A DNA stretch of 64,000 bases from Neoarius graeffei (Eukaryota; Chordata; Actinopteri; Siluriformes; Ariidae). The stretch spans positions 38,760,154 through 38,824,153 of the forward strand of contig NC_083575.1 in the NCBI RefSeq assembly GCF_027579695.1, written 5' to 3'. Of this stretch, positions 11,342 to 21,930 are shown piece by piece. Below the pieces are notes generated by a model. The model ran no database searches and was not told where the DNA came from. It worked only from the letters and a program-made list of their open reading frames with translations. Both the position numbers and the translations under genes were made by a program. Position 1 is the stretch's first letter, and each line of letters starts with the position of its first letter.

Positions 11342-11526
11342 GAATTTAGGGCCATGTGGCCCCAAATTCATTAATTGTTCTCTTAGGAAAAAAAAAAACT
11401 AATAAAATTGGAAGGCCGCTATTCGAATTCAGTAGCTTTTGGTCCACTAAACAAAAATAATTGGGTGTCAGGGAGAATTATTTTTATGACCCACACTTGA
11501 AAAATCTGAAAGGCAGCCTACCTTTA

Positions 11527-11797
11527 ATAATTAGCAGTTCCTCCATTTTGTTCTTGACCAAAGAGACCACAATCCCATCTTCTTGTTTTCTAAAGTAACT
11601 GCGAATGTATTTTTCATGTACCCTGTTGTTCTTTCCTTTCAGTGAACTAGTTTTCTGGCAGATGAATTTTACTTGCATTTGGTCTGACTCCTGCCATAGC
11701 ATGGGTTCAAACATCGTAAAGGCTGCATAGACACTGCCCATTCTGTCAAACACAAATACTGTGCACCCTTGACAGGAGGAATGTTTCACTGTAAATG
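11527..11797 (-). CDS. Exon-like ORF of an unidentified host gene
   Basis: On the minus strand, an uninterrupted coding-like segment of about 90 codons runs from an acceptor-like TTTACAG (ending at 11798) to a donor-like AAAG|GTAGGC (GT at 11525-11526). The frame stays open for 110 codons. The peptide is not repeat-like: it has a cysteine-containing start (HSSCQGCTVFVFD), a hydrophobic stretch with MFEPMLWQ, and a basic end (EKYIRSYFRKQ). I do not recognise the family. The segment lies in low-repeat DNA and shares strand with the exon-like sequences at 12.2 and 14.5 kb. A chance ORF or an old transposon fragment remains possible. Confidence 0.35.
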
Positions 11798-12143
11798 ATA
11801 CTTGATTACAACACACTTATTTCCCACCCTTCTCCTAGCAAGTAACTGAATATCCTTTCATTAAATCTTACAAATATTTAAACAGTAAAACGAGGTGCAT
11901 TTCTATTTCTAACACAGTCGGATATAGCATTACTGCTGACCTTTGTGACTTATTTGAACGCTTCAATTCAGTGGTTGTGAGGTACAAAGAGCAAGTCAAG
12001 GTCAGGTCTGAGTCAGCATACTGAGGAAGAAGGAAAAAAAAAAGATGCTAAAACTGGATTTTGTTTCTTTTTCTTCTGCCACACGCTCTCTTGCTGCCAT
12101 GGACAGTATGTACATTTACTGCTAATACGTCCAATAGCCTGGT

Positions 12144-12211
12144 CTACAGACACTCTTGTTAACAGCAATAATGGATTTGTCACCAACAAAATGGAGAACG
12201 CAGTGAGTCAT
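12144..12211 (-). CDS. Possible first coding exon upstream of the 11.7-kb exon
   Basis: On the minus strand an ATG at 12211 (context GAAATGACTC) opens MTHCVLHFVGDKSIIAVNKSV. A possible donor GTAGAC follows (about 12143). Its phase (one base left over) fits the phase of the acceptor at 11797, joining through a Leu codon. Start peptides of this style (two short beta-strand-like segments) occur in some BEN/THAP-like fish proteins, but that is only a resemblance. This is inference; expression data would decide. Confidence 0.22.
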
Positions 12212-13575
12212 TTCCACAAGACGAACAATTACATCAAAAAAAAAGCCCACATATGGAAAAAAATAAATAAAAGAGATCTTGCCATGGATGTAACTGTGGT
12301 GATTCAGCTGGAGTAGCTCAAGAAGACTGCTGCAATGCTGCACTGTATTAAACCCAAAAAAAGCTCCTCTGCTGTTCCTCTCGGCTCGCTACGCCTTCCC
12401 TCACAGGGTCCTGATGAGTGGCCTGGCTCTTGGACAACATTAAGGGCGTAATCACTTTCTTTTTCCACTGAGGATAAATGAGATGTTTGTGGTAGCCTTT
12501 CTCATTTTGGGAAAGTTGCTGTAAGAGGCTGGACAAGTTCAGTCCATTTTGGATCTGATACAGAAACAGTCCTTCGCACGTACATTAAAGTAACGTAGCA
12601 CCTTATTGTACCCGGAATATGTTGTTAAAATAAAATGGAGTATTACTAAAAACTGTTTAGGCCAGGCAATTAAGAAAATATACCAAAAATGCAAGTATGA
12701 AATTTTTCCTGTATTTTTTTTAAACATGAATTATTTCGTATGGCTAAAACCAGTGACAGGAGGCCGAGGAGAAACCTCACTACGTACTCGCTCTCTGAAC
12801 ATTCCTCCTTATATTACTGACTAAAAGGTCCCCTTTACGGTTTGGTATACGCTCATTATCCCTGCTGGCACTAAACAGATTGGTCTGGACTCCATACTCC
12901 AGCACATTTCCAAGTGGTTAATGCAACACTAAAAGAACATCCAGGTTTCTACAGTATATGCTCCAGACTCACCCGAACGCAAACTCAGTATGACGAATAT
13001 TGACTTTTGATCTTTCTTACAAACAAACATAAATATCCCAGAACGACTTTACAGCCTGGGCACTGATTTCCTCCCTCTTTGAAAACAGTTCTCAAATCAC
13101 AATTCTGGCGTTTACTGGCTTTGTATTTTCCTCGCTCTCACGCACCTCATCCGTACGATCGGCTCACGGTCCGGCTTTCTCATCATCAGGTGTGTTTGAG
13201 GAGGAAAAGCACAAAATCATACAGTGCACCGGGTTCCCAAGAGTGGAATGGAGAATGACTAGGATTCAGAAATGCTGAAGTAATAATATTCAAATAGCAC
13301 CAAGAAATTTTCTTTAAAATCAAGTTGAAAATGGTTTGAATTTATTTGCAAAGAAAACAAGAATGAAACAATAGTAATAATAATAATAATGAAGACTAAT
13401 AGTGATGTTGCTGGACCTTGTGTCCTCTATGAGTGATTCATCTAAGTGGTTCTGATAATATAGGAAAATATTATGAAAAGTTTAAAACACTGTACATTTC
13501 ATACTGAATAATGACAGTTCTGCACAAGCCAGTCTATGAAGACAAAGACAGAAATCCTGATCATGATCTAGTTTA

Positions 13576-14073
13576 CACTACCGTTCAAAGGTTTGGGGTC
13601 ACTTTGAAATGTCCTTATTTTTGAAAGAAAAGCACTGTTCTTTTCACTTTAAACTAATCAGAAATACACTCTATACATCGCTAATGTGCTAAATGACTAT
13701 TCTAGCTGCAAATGTCTGGTTTTTGGTGCAATATCTCCATAGGTGTATAGAGGCCCATTTCCAGCAACTCTCACTCCAGTGTTCTAATGGTACAATGTGT
13801 TTGCTCATTGCCTCAGAAGGCTAATGGATGATTAGAAAACCCTTGTACAATCATGTTAGCACAGCTGAAAACAGTTGAGCTCTTTAGAGAAGCTATAAAA
13901 CTGACCTTCCTTTGAGCAGATTGAGTTTCTGGAGCATCACATTTGTGGGGTCGATTAAATGGCCAGATTATATTTTCTATTCGTTTTACAACTTAGGGTG
14001 GTAAATAAAAGTGTGACTTTTCATGGAAAAACACAAAATTGTCTGGGTGACCCCAAACTTTTGAACGGTAGTG
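13576..14073. mobile_element. Tc1-like MITE (CACTACCGTTCAAA terminus)
   Basis: The inverted ends CACTACCGTTCAAAGGTTTG and its complement lie between TA dinucleotides (13574-13575, 14074-14075). At 498 bp it has no transposase. The right end of the Tc1-like element near 23400 is a diverged member of the same terminus group. Confidence 0.92.
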
Positions 14074-14249
14074 TATGTCTTAGATCGGATTTGAGTGTGG
14101 ATTATTCTTCAACAAGAGCAGCACAAGGAGTTCGAGTTTAAATATTTTAGAAGAATTCAGATTGCAAATGTGCGCCCATGATCCGACAGAAAAACAAAAA
14201 AGTTTCTGAATGAAAAGAGTGTGAAGAGAAGAGAAGAGGAGGAGAGGAG

Positions 14250-14960
14250 AGGAGGATGTGTCCGGGCAGAACGCAGCGGACTCGACTCAGAGCACAAATC
14301 TGAGTGGCACATCGCTCGCGTTCCGTTACATTCATTTCCTCAGAGTTTTTGCTAACAAGCTAACGCTAAACTCACGGGGAAAAAAAAGCCTCATTTCCAC
14401 ACAAATAAGTAAAACAGACAACTATAATTTCGACAGTAGCGAAACCCGAGTGTGTTCGCTTACCTCAGACAGCGCACTCTGCAGCTCTGTAGCCTTCTTT
14501 TGTCTCTAAAAAGATGGCTATGTAAAGATGTCAGACCCGGACTCGCTCTCCTTCACTAGCTTTCCCGTGACGGTTATAACGCCCGAGATCCCGACTGGGC
14601 ATTCCTGAGGTCCGTTTTTTACACATACATGAGGAAAAACGTTTTAATTGTATATAATTGTGGCGCTCTGGAATGCCCGTTTGATCCAGGGCCAGATTTT
14701 TTTCGAGCCTCCGTCTCTCGGTCGTGTCTTCCTTCTTTCTTGACAGCCAATATGACGGTCGCTAAGCGAGCAGGAGGCGAATAACGTGAGCTGGGAGGCG
14801 GGGCTGACTTCTGGGAAAGCAGCGAAGGGGAAACGCGGCTCTGATGGTGCGCATGAATGGAGACACAGGATTGGTCAGAAGCGTAGTGACGGGCGTGACG
14901 ATGAGCCAATGGGCTTTGAAGAACGCCACAACGTCGCCTCCGTTGCTATCCTGAAAACGT
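14250..14960 (-). promoter_or_regulatory. Candidate promoter and 5' exon, minus strand
   Basis: The segment is CpG-richer than its surroundings and lacks transposon signatures. It carries CCAAT boxes in both orientations (GATTGGTCAG at about 14869 and GAGCCAATGGG at about 14902) and TGACG motifs between them. On the minus strand the sequence ending CTGTCTGAG before 14465 is followed by GTAAGCG, a strong donor (GT at 14463-14464). No ATG precedes it, so the exon would be 5'UTR. This fits a promoter reading leftward toward the exon-like ORFs at 12.2 and 11.7 kb. Confidence 0.4.
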
Positions 14961-15361
14961 GGAGATCCAAGACAATACATGCATGAATCTTCCTGTTTAT
15001 TATTATTATTATTTTAGTTATTCCTAATAAGTTTAACCCAACTGCTTCTCCCCTAATTGCTCTTTTAAATTTTACGTTAATATATCTAGAGTTGTCTAAG
15101 TTTATACTGCTTAAACAGTTTGTTAGAAAGTCATGATGGCTTTATGACCAAATAAAACATTTGTTCATTTGGCACATGCTTGTGTCCAGATGAACTTTTG
15201 TATGTTTTATGGGTGAGACAGGATACCATCCAAGCACTGAGCTGATGGTTAAATGTCATGCTCATTGTCTGTGCAGTCATGAGATTTGAACTCACAGCCT
15301 GCTAATTTCAGCTTCATAGCTGCGTCATACAATAAAACCAAAATGTCCTTGCTACTTTTAT

Positions 15362-15726
15362 TCATCTCATCTCATTATCTCTAGCCGCTTTATCCTGTTC
15401 TACAGGGTCGCAGGCAAGCTGGAGCCTATCCCAGCTGACTACGGGCGAAAGGCGGGGTACACCCTGGACAAGTCGCCAGGTCATCACAGGGCTGACACAT
15501 AGACACAGACAACCATTCACACCTACGGTCAATTTAGAGTCACCAGTTAACCTAACCTGCATGTCTTTGGACTGTGGGGGAAACCGGAGCACCCGGAGGA
15601 AACCCACGCGGACACAGGCAGAACATGCAAAGCCTGCACAGAAAGGCCCTCGCCGGCCACAGGGCTTGAACCCGGACCTTCTTGCTGTGAGGCGACAGCG
15701 CTAAGCACTACACCACCGTGCCACCT
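15362..15726 (-). mobile_element. V-SINE, unit-1 specific
   Basis: Full-length minus-orientation copy with a short variant of the GTGTGAATG region. It is absent from the corresponding place in unit 2, where about 30 bp of local sequence is retained instead. Confidence 0.92.
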
Positions 15727-15771
15727 GGACTCAGTCTTAAAGCAGAAATTAAAATGCAAAGGATGGGCCTT

Positions 15772-16138
15772 GGCGGCACGGTGGTGTAGTGGTTAGCGCT
15801 GTCGCCTCACAACAAGAAGGTCCAGGTTCGAGCCCTGTGGCTGGCGAGGGCCCTTCTGTGCGGAGTTTGTATGTTCTCCCCGTGTCCGCGTGGGTTTCCT
15901 CCGGGTGCTCCGGTTTCCCCCACAGTCCAAAGACATGCAGGTTAGGTTAACTGGTGACTCTAAATTGACCGTAGGTGTGAATGGTTGTCTGTGTCTATGT
16001 GTCAGCCCTGTGATGACCTGGCGACTTGTCCAGGGTGTACCCCGCCTTTCGCCCGTAGTCAGCTGGGATAGGCTCCAGCTTGCCTGCGACCCTGTAGAAC
16101 AGGATAAAGCGGCTAGAGATAATGAGATGAGATGAATG
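15772..16138 (+). mobile_element. V-SINE, unit-1 specific, inverted relative to its neighbour
   Basis: Full-length plus-orientation copy with target duplication AGGATGGGCCTT (15760-15771 and 16139-16150). It stands head to head with the preceding SINE, 45 bp apart, so the pair can form a long hairpin. Confidence 0.93.
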
Positions 16139-16162
16139 AGGATGGGCCTTATTGCACCTTTA

Positions 16163-16526
16163 TCCTTCCATCCATTATCTGTAGCCACTTATCCTGTTCG
16201 ACAGGGAAAGCTGGAGCCTATCCCAGCTGACTATGGGCGAGAGGCGGGGTGCACACTGGACAAGTCGCCAGGTCATCGCAGGGCTGACACATAGACACAG
16301 ACAACCATTCACACTCACGGTCAATTTGGAGCCACCAATTGGTCTAACCTGCATGCTTTTGGACTGTGGGGGAAACCAGAGCACCCAGAGGAAACCCAAG
16401 CAGACACAGGGAGAACATGCAAACTCCACACAGAAAGGCCCCCCCCCCATCAGCCACTGGGCTCGAACCCAGGACCTTCTTGCTGTGAGGCGACAGTGCT
16501 AACCACTACACCACCGCGCCGCCCCT
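16163..16526 (-). mobile_element. V-SINE shared by both duplication units (copy in unit 1)
   Basis: (GGAT)-tail subfamily. It is flanked by ATTGCACCTTTA (16151-16162 and 16527-16538). The same insertion with the same duplication is at 17063-17398, so it predates the segmental duplication. Confidence 0.92.
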
Positions 16527-16607
16527 ATTGCACCTTTAGTGTTTGAGAATTGAGAAAAGCTGTTATTTTAAAGTTCATAAAACATAAGTATATTTTGGAA
16601 AGGCCCA

Positions 16608-17483
16608 GCTTCTCCCATAATTGCTCTTTTAAATTTTACGTTAATATATCTAGAGTTGTCTAAGTTTATACTGCTTAAACAGGGTAGCTTTATGTTTGTT
16701 AGAAAGTCATGATGGCTTTATGACCAAATAAAACATTTGTTCATTTGGCACATGCTTGTGTCCAGATGAACTTTTGTATGTTTTATGGGTGAGACAGGAT
16801 ACCATCCAAGCACTGAGCTGAGCTTTTGATGGTTAAATGTCATGCTCATTATCTGTGCCATGGTCTGTGCAGTCATGGGATTTGAACTCACAACCAGTTA
16901 ATGTCAGCTTCATAGCTGCGTCATACAATAAAACCAAAATGTCCTTGCTACTTGTTAAATACTATTTTTATTCTTCCTCTTAGCTAGACCTACAAATGGA
17001 GAAGTGGACTCAGTCTTAAAGCAGAAATTAAAATACAAAGGATGGGCCTTATTGCACCTTTATCCATCCATCCATTATCTGTAGCCACTTATCCTGTTCG
17101 ACAGGGTCGCGGGAAAGCTCGAGCCTATCCCAGCTGACTATGGGCAAGAGGTGGGGTGCACACTGGACAAGTCGCCAGGTCATCGCAGGGCTGACATATA
17201 GACACAGACAACCATTCACACCCACGGTCAATTTGGAGCCACCAATTAGCCTAACCTGCATGCTTTTGGACTGTGGAGGAAACCCACGCAGACAACATGC
17301 AAACTCCACACAGAAAGGCCCTTGCCTGCCACTGGGCTCGAACCCAGGACCTTCTTGCTGAGGCAACAGTGCTAACCACTACACCACCATGCCGCCCCAT
17401 TGCACCTTTAGTGTTTGAGAATTGAGAAGACTCAAAGCTGTTATTTTAAAGTTCATAAAACACAAGTATATTTGGAAAGGCCC
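16608..17483. repeat. Segmental duplication, unit 2
   Basis: Second copy of the unit at 15044-16607. It keeps short stretches that unit 1 has lost (for example after GCTTAAACAG and after CTGAGCTGAG) and lacks the two unit-1-specific SINEs. Confidence 0.9.
17063..17398 (-). mobile_element. V-SINE shared by both duplication units (copy in unit 2)
   Basis: Paralogous copy of 16163-16526 with the same ATTGCACCTTTA flanks. It has lost about 30 bp of the conserved central domain (after GACTGTGGAGGAAACC). Confidence 0.92.
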
Positions 17484-18101
17484 TGTTTTATAATTAGAGC
17501 ACAAAAGAGATATTGTCCCCGTCTGGAAACTGCTGTCTAATTTTTGGCACAGACTGAGTGGCTTTCTTTGACAGTAAGTGTGAACATGAACACTGGCATC
17601 TTGGGGTGGGATGAAGTGCGCCTGAGGGCCCTCACACAACCCCCTCGAGTGGCCTGTTCTATTCTTACCACTCAGTCTGTACACCCACAGGCCCCACACT
17701 ATCAGCATCTCAATAGTACATTCAAGTTTCTCCCACTGCTGATGTCATTATCTGGAGCTGTGCTGTATACATGGCTCATATGAGCCCATCCAATGTGAAC
17801 AGAATATCTTTGACTAATGTCATTGCCAAGCCCACAGGGAAATCACCGTGGTTTGAACAACATCTCTATTCAGTTCTAGCAGAAATCATTCATCTAATTA
17901 CTGCAGACTAGACAGGGAAACATGAGCTTAAAAAGACCACAGAGGAAAATTCAAATACTATTAATGGACTGATGTAATTATCAATCCTATGCACTTCTAT
18001 ATGACTATCTTTTAAGCCTCACATACAATTTCTTGCTCCATTTTTTTTTATAAATTCTTGCAAAAATATATTACCCTCTCTTGTCCTTTCCTTTCATTTA
18101 G
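17484..18101. other. Intergenic, no repeat recognised
   Basis: Unique-looking sequence with no clear gene. It ends in a pyrimidine-rich tract that serves as acceptor for the exon-like sequence at 18102. Confidence 0.45.
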
Positions 18102-18208
18102 ATGATGCTGATGGTGATATCTACCAGTTTTACATCTCTAATGAGTTAACATTTCCAACCAAGGTTTGCAGGAAAACTGTTCATGCTCCAACAGGGTTTA
18201 TTGCTCAG
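18102..18208 (+). CDS. Isolated exon-like sequence, gene unknown
   Basis: A 107-bp segment is bounded by a long pyrimidine tract ending TTTCATTTAG (acceptor) and by CTCAG|GTAAAT (donor). In the frame that skips the first two bases it is open for 35 codons, starting DADGDIYQFYISNELTF and ending APTGFIAQ. Both splice sites are good and the peptide is non-repetitive with an acidic, aromatic start. I cannot name the protein. A single exon of a plus-strand host gene is the simplest reading; a chance combination or a decayed retrogene is possible. Confidence 0.4.
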
Positions 18209-18519
18209 GTAAATAACCAATTCTGTCAGTCATGCAGTGACACCTCTAATTAAAGAGGAAAGGCAAGAGAAAAACACCTTCCAAAGTAGAGACAGAGGAT
18301 TAGTGCATGATTTACAGTACTTACAATGAATCATCAGTAAAATGAATCATGGAACAGGAGGTACAGAAAGTTGCCGTCTTTACTCATGATAAGAAAAAGG
18401 AAATTTTTAATTCAAAATTTGTCACATGCACAAATCATACATAGTACAACATGCAGTGAAATGCTTAGTGCAATGCTCTGTAAGTAGTATAGGTAGGTTG
18501 AAAAAGGTAAAGTAGTAAA

Positions 18520-19024
18520 AAGAAAAACTGCTGAAAAAGTTAACGCTGGCTAAAACAGAAAGGTGTCAGCATTAATTTTTTCAGCAGTTTGTGCTACAGT
18601 ACAGTAGCTCTTCTGTGGAATTGGACCATATGGGCTAGCCTTCGTGCTCTATGCAAATCAATAAGCCTTCAATATCCATGACCCTGTCACTGGTTCATCG
18701 GTTGTCCTTCCATTGGACCACTTTTGGTTGGTACTAACCACTGCATACCATGAACACCCCACAAGATGTGCCATTTTGGAGATGCTCAAATCCAGTCATC
18801 TAACCATCACAATTTGGCTCTTGTCAAAGTCGCCCAGATCCTTACACTTGCCCATTTTTCCTGCTTTCAACACATCAACTTCAAGAACTGACTGTTCTCT
18901 TGCTGCCTAATATATCCCACCCCTTGACAGGTGACACTGTATTGAGATAATCAATATCTGAATATCAATATATTCATTACCTGTCAGTGTTTTTAATTTT
19001 ATGGTTGATCGGTGGATATATTGC
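18520..19024 (-). mobile_element. Tc1-like relic with small internal hairpin
   Basis: The family matches the foldback at 58128-60093. It has the centre (CTGCTGAAAAAGTTAACGC ... TTTTTTCAGCAG), the stretch TTGCTGCCTAATATATCCCAC and a terminus-like TTTTATGGTTGATCGGTG near 19010. The minus strand holds decayed N-terminal transposase-like sequence. Only one arm is long. Confidence 0.72.
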
Positions 19025-19044
19025 ACTAAAATGAGATGCATTTG

Positions 19045-19049
<5 letters not shown>

Positions 19050-19076
<27 letters not shown>
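19050..19076. repeat. (TA)n microsatellite
   Basis: Uninterrupted TA repeat next to the SINE insertion site. Confidence 0.9.
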
Positions 19077-19080
<4 letters not shown>

Positions 19081-19082
19081 TA

Positions 19083-19446
19083 GGGCGGCACGGTGGTGTA
19101 GTGGTTAGCGCTGTCGCCTCACAGCAAGAAGGTCTGAGTTCAAGCCCCGTGGCCGGCGAGGGCCTTTCTGTGCGGAGTTTGTATGTTCTCCCCGTGTCCG
19201 CGTGGGTTTCCTCCGGGTGCTCCGGTTTCCCCCACAGTCCAAAGACATGCAGGTTAGGCTAACTGGTGACTCGAAATTGACCGTAGGTGTGAATGGTTGT
19301 CTGTGTCTATGTGTCACCCCTGTGATGACCTGGCGACTTGTCCAGGGTGTACCCCGCCTTTCGCCCGTAGTCAGCTGGGATAGGCTCCAGCTTGCCTGCG
19401 ACCCTGTAGAAGGATAAAGCGGCTAGAGATAATGAGATGAGATGAG
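19083..19446 (+). mobile_element. V-SINE
   Basis: Full-length copy with GATGA tail and the 12-bp target duplication ATATACACAGTA (19071-19082 and 19447-19458). Confidence 0.93.
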
Positions 19447-19458
19447 ATATACACAGTA

Positions 19459-20021
19459 TATTGCACTGTAATGAAATGAAACTACACGAAGAGGTGAAAG
19501 AGATGGGGGGATGAGGGTGACGTGATGACGAGACCAAGGTATTGTCCTGGCACACTTTATACTTAATGGTTTAGACTGTTTTTGTGTTACAATATTGGTC
19601 AGCTGAAGTTACAAGACAAAGTGATCTGAGCCCTAACAAAACCCATTTGTGTTATATACAGCACTCATTTCATCCCCATGTGGCCAATGAAACAAAATGC
19701 AGCTTATGCGGCACATTAAAAGGATGTTTCTTTTCAAAAGAGCACACTGCCATCTAGTTGGCTTTCTGGAGAACTCTAAAATAGGCCAGAGATCTGGAAA
19801 ATGGTAAAGATGTGCTAACACTGCTCTGGGCTGTGATTTCGAAGTTTCAATGTGATTTTAGGAGAAGTGACAAATGAAAGTAGTCAGCTAGTCCCAATAA
19901 TACAAGCTCTCTGACTTTATAGCAGTAATCAGTTGTAGCTTGAGCTGAGTTTGATGGGAAAATTGTCTGTAGATGATGATGATGATTATAATAGAGCACT
20001 ATAAATGAGATAATATTTATG
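19459..20021. other. Intergenic, unassigned
   Basis: No coding or repeat signature recognised, apart from a short GAT repeat near 19975. Confidence 0.45.
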
Positions 20022-20033
20022 TAGTTGCAAGCA

Positions 20034-20409
20034 CGGTGGTGTAGTGGTTAGCGCTGTCGCCTCACAGCAAGAAGGTTCTGGGTTCGAGCCCAGCGGCCGG
20101 CGAGGGCCTTTCTGTGTGGAGTTTGCATGTTCTCCCTGTGTCTGCGTGGGTTTCCTCCGGGTGCTCCGGTTTCCCCCACAGTCCAAAGACATGCAGGTTA
20201 GGTTAAGTGGAGGCTCTAAATTGACCGTAGGTGTGAATGTGAGTGTGAATGGTTGTCTGTGTCTATGTGTCAGCCCTGTGATGACCTGGCGACTTGTCCA
20301 GGGTGTACCCCGCCTCTCACCCATAGTCAGCTGGGATAGGCTCCAGCTTGCCTGCGACCCTGTAGAACAGGATAAGAGGCAACAGATAATGGATGGATGG
20401 ATGGATGGA
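20034..20409 (+). mobile_element. V-SINE, (GGAT)n-tail subfamily
   Basis: The tail is GGATGGATGGATGGAT instead of GATGA repeats. The target duplication TAGTTGCAAGCA lies at 20022-20033 and 20410-20421. The first few bases of the head (GGCG) are missing. Confidence 0.93.
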
Positions 20410-20421
20410 TAGTTGCAAGCA

Positions 20422-20855
20422 GCTCCAGTTTCTTAATTGCAAAATCTCATTGGTTTATGGATGAAAAGAAAACTAAATTTGCAGCTCACAGTTCCTCAAC
20501 AAAACAGAATTCCTTGTTCATTGAAAGTTCTCTGATTGAAAACCAGTTACAACCGACCTATCACCTGAGTCTAGGTCAGCAGGTATCACTGCACCCCTGT
20601 AGACATGCTTTAGTTAATTTACTGTGTCTCATTAAGGTGTTTAATGACTGTATCAACATACAGTTGTATTTACTTTGTCGTAGTATTAAAAATATTTTAA
20701 AAATGTTCACATTCTTCAGCAGTTTCCTGTTAAGAGTCAATGTAATTGAGAAAACAGCTATGGCATCATCTAAAACATAGAGTGTGGAAGTGATATAGGA
20801 AAATATGAAAGCATCAATGTAATTAAAAAAAATTAATTTGACTGGCAGCTTCATT
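20422..20855. other. Intergenic, unassigned
   Basis: AT-rich sequence without a recognised gene or repeat. The expected left terminus of the Tc1 gene that starts near 20860 is not visible here, so that element is 5'-truncated or decayed. Confidence 0.45.
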
Positions 20856-21235
20856 AAATGGGACCTGCAAAAGTCTCAACATCTACAGTGAAGAGGCGAC
20901 TCCAGGAAGCTGCACTGCAAAAAATAAAAATCTTAGGAAGTTTATTTGTCTATTTTCAAGTCAAAACATCTAGCCACCCTTATTATAAGACATAATTGCC
21001 CAACAAGCAAAACCTCATTTAGCTAGAAAGGCTAGTTTTTAGACAGTCCATCTTGAAAATCTTGTATAGACAAAATGTCTTGAAAAAGTCTTATTTGGAG
21101 CACCTTTGAAAATAAAACAAGTTTAAAAAAACAAACAAACAAGTAAGTACATTTTGGACATTTTGTCAAATGCGGTTCATCTTGTTTCAAGAAAAAAACA
21201 AAGTATGCTTGTTTTGGGAATAAATAAACTTTACG

Positions 21236-21930
21236 ATTGAGATCCTTCTAGATGCTGTACACACTCTAGACCAGACAAGTGTCTTCAAAAAGGCTATGAT
21301 TGAGTGGAGGACAAGTTCAGTGGTTTGTTTTTTTCCCACCCACTCGTGAGGTTTTTGTTTATGTGTATGAGGGGTTTACAAGATCGGGCACCAAACAAAC
21401 AAACAAACAAACAAACAAACAAACAAACAAACAAACAAACAAACAAACAGTCATTGCCCCCAAAATGCATTGTTGCTTTGGCGTTGTGTAAGCACTGTAA
21501 GTCAAAATGCGTAGACGTTTGGTCACCTTGCATATCTTTAGTTTACTGCGACTGTTTACTCAGTCATTCAGATTGAGCTCCTTCTAGATGCTGTACATAC
21601 TCTAGACCAGACAAGTGCCTTCAAAAAGTTTTTGAGTAAGTGGAGGGCGTTTTAGTGAGGTCTTTTTGGAATGCTGTGAGTTAAGTTCAGTGTTTGTTTG
21701 TTTGTTTGTTTGGTTGGTTTTTGTGCCTTATCTTGTAAATCCCTCGTACACATGAATAGTCAGTGCCCCCAAAATGCACTGTTGCTTTGGCGTTGTGTAA
21801 GCACTGTAAGTCAAAATGCGTAAACTTTTTTTTTTTGTGCCTGATCTTGTAAACCCCTCGTACACTGCACTGTTGCTTTGGCGTTGTGTAAGCACTGTAA
21901 GTCAAAATGCGTAGACTTTTTTTTTTTTTT
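21236..21930 (+). repeat. Internal direct duplications inside the CACTG element
   Basis: A block starting GATTGAGATCCTTCTAGATG (21236) recurs from 21570. The block TTGCTTTGGCGTTGTGTAAG occurs at about 21473, 21782 and 21870. The unit is about 310-330 bp with a shortened last copy. Linkers contain (CAAA)n or T-runs. Confidence 0.85.
21393..21449 (+). repeat. (CAAA)n microsatellite
   Basis: About 14 CAAA repeats. The complementary (GTTT)n appears shorter at 21693-21716. Confidence 0.95.

Larger units (their letters stand above)
15044..16607. repeat. Segmental duplication, unit 1
   Basis: This unit matches 16608-17483 in direct orientation outside later insertions: same TTACGTTAATATATCTAGAG block, same flank around the SINE at 16163, same end before GGAAAGGCCC. 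Unit 1 is longer because it contains two extra SINEs (15362-15726, 15772-16138). Confidence 0.9.

Noticed and set aside
10641-11355. Repeated short ORFs (for example those reading VASQQEGPGSSPVAGEG or MSLDCGGNRSTRRKP) as a protein family
   Set aside because: They recur wherever a V-SINE occurs and are translations of its conserved domain on either strand.
14527-14607. Short plus-strand ORF starting MSDPDSLSFTSF in the CpG-rich region
   Set aside because: 27 codons only, no splice donor in a usable position, and the stronger signals there point to the minus strand.
21294-21533. ORFs with NKQTNKQT or CLFVCLFV repeats
   Set aside because: Translations of the (CAAA)n microsatellite.
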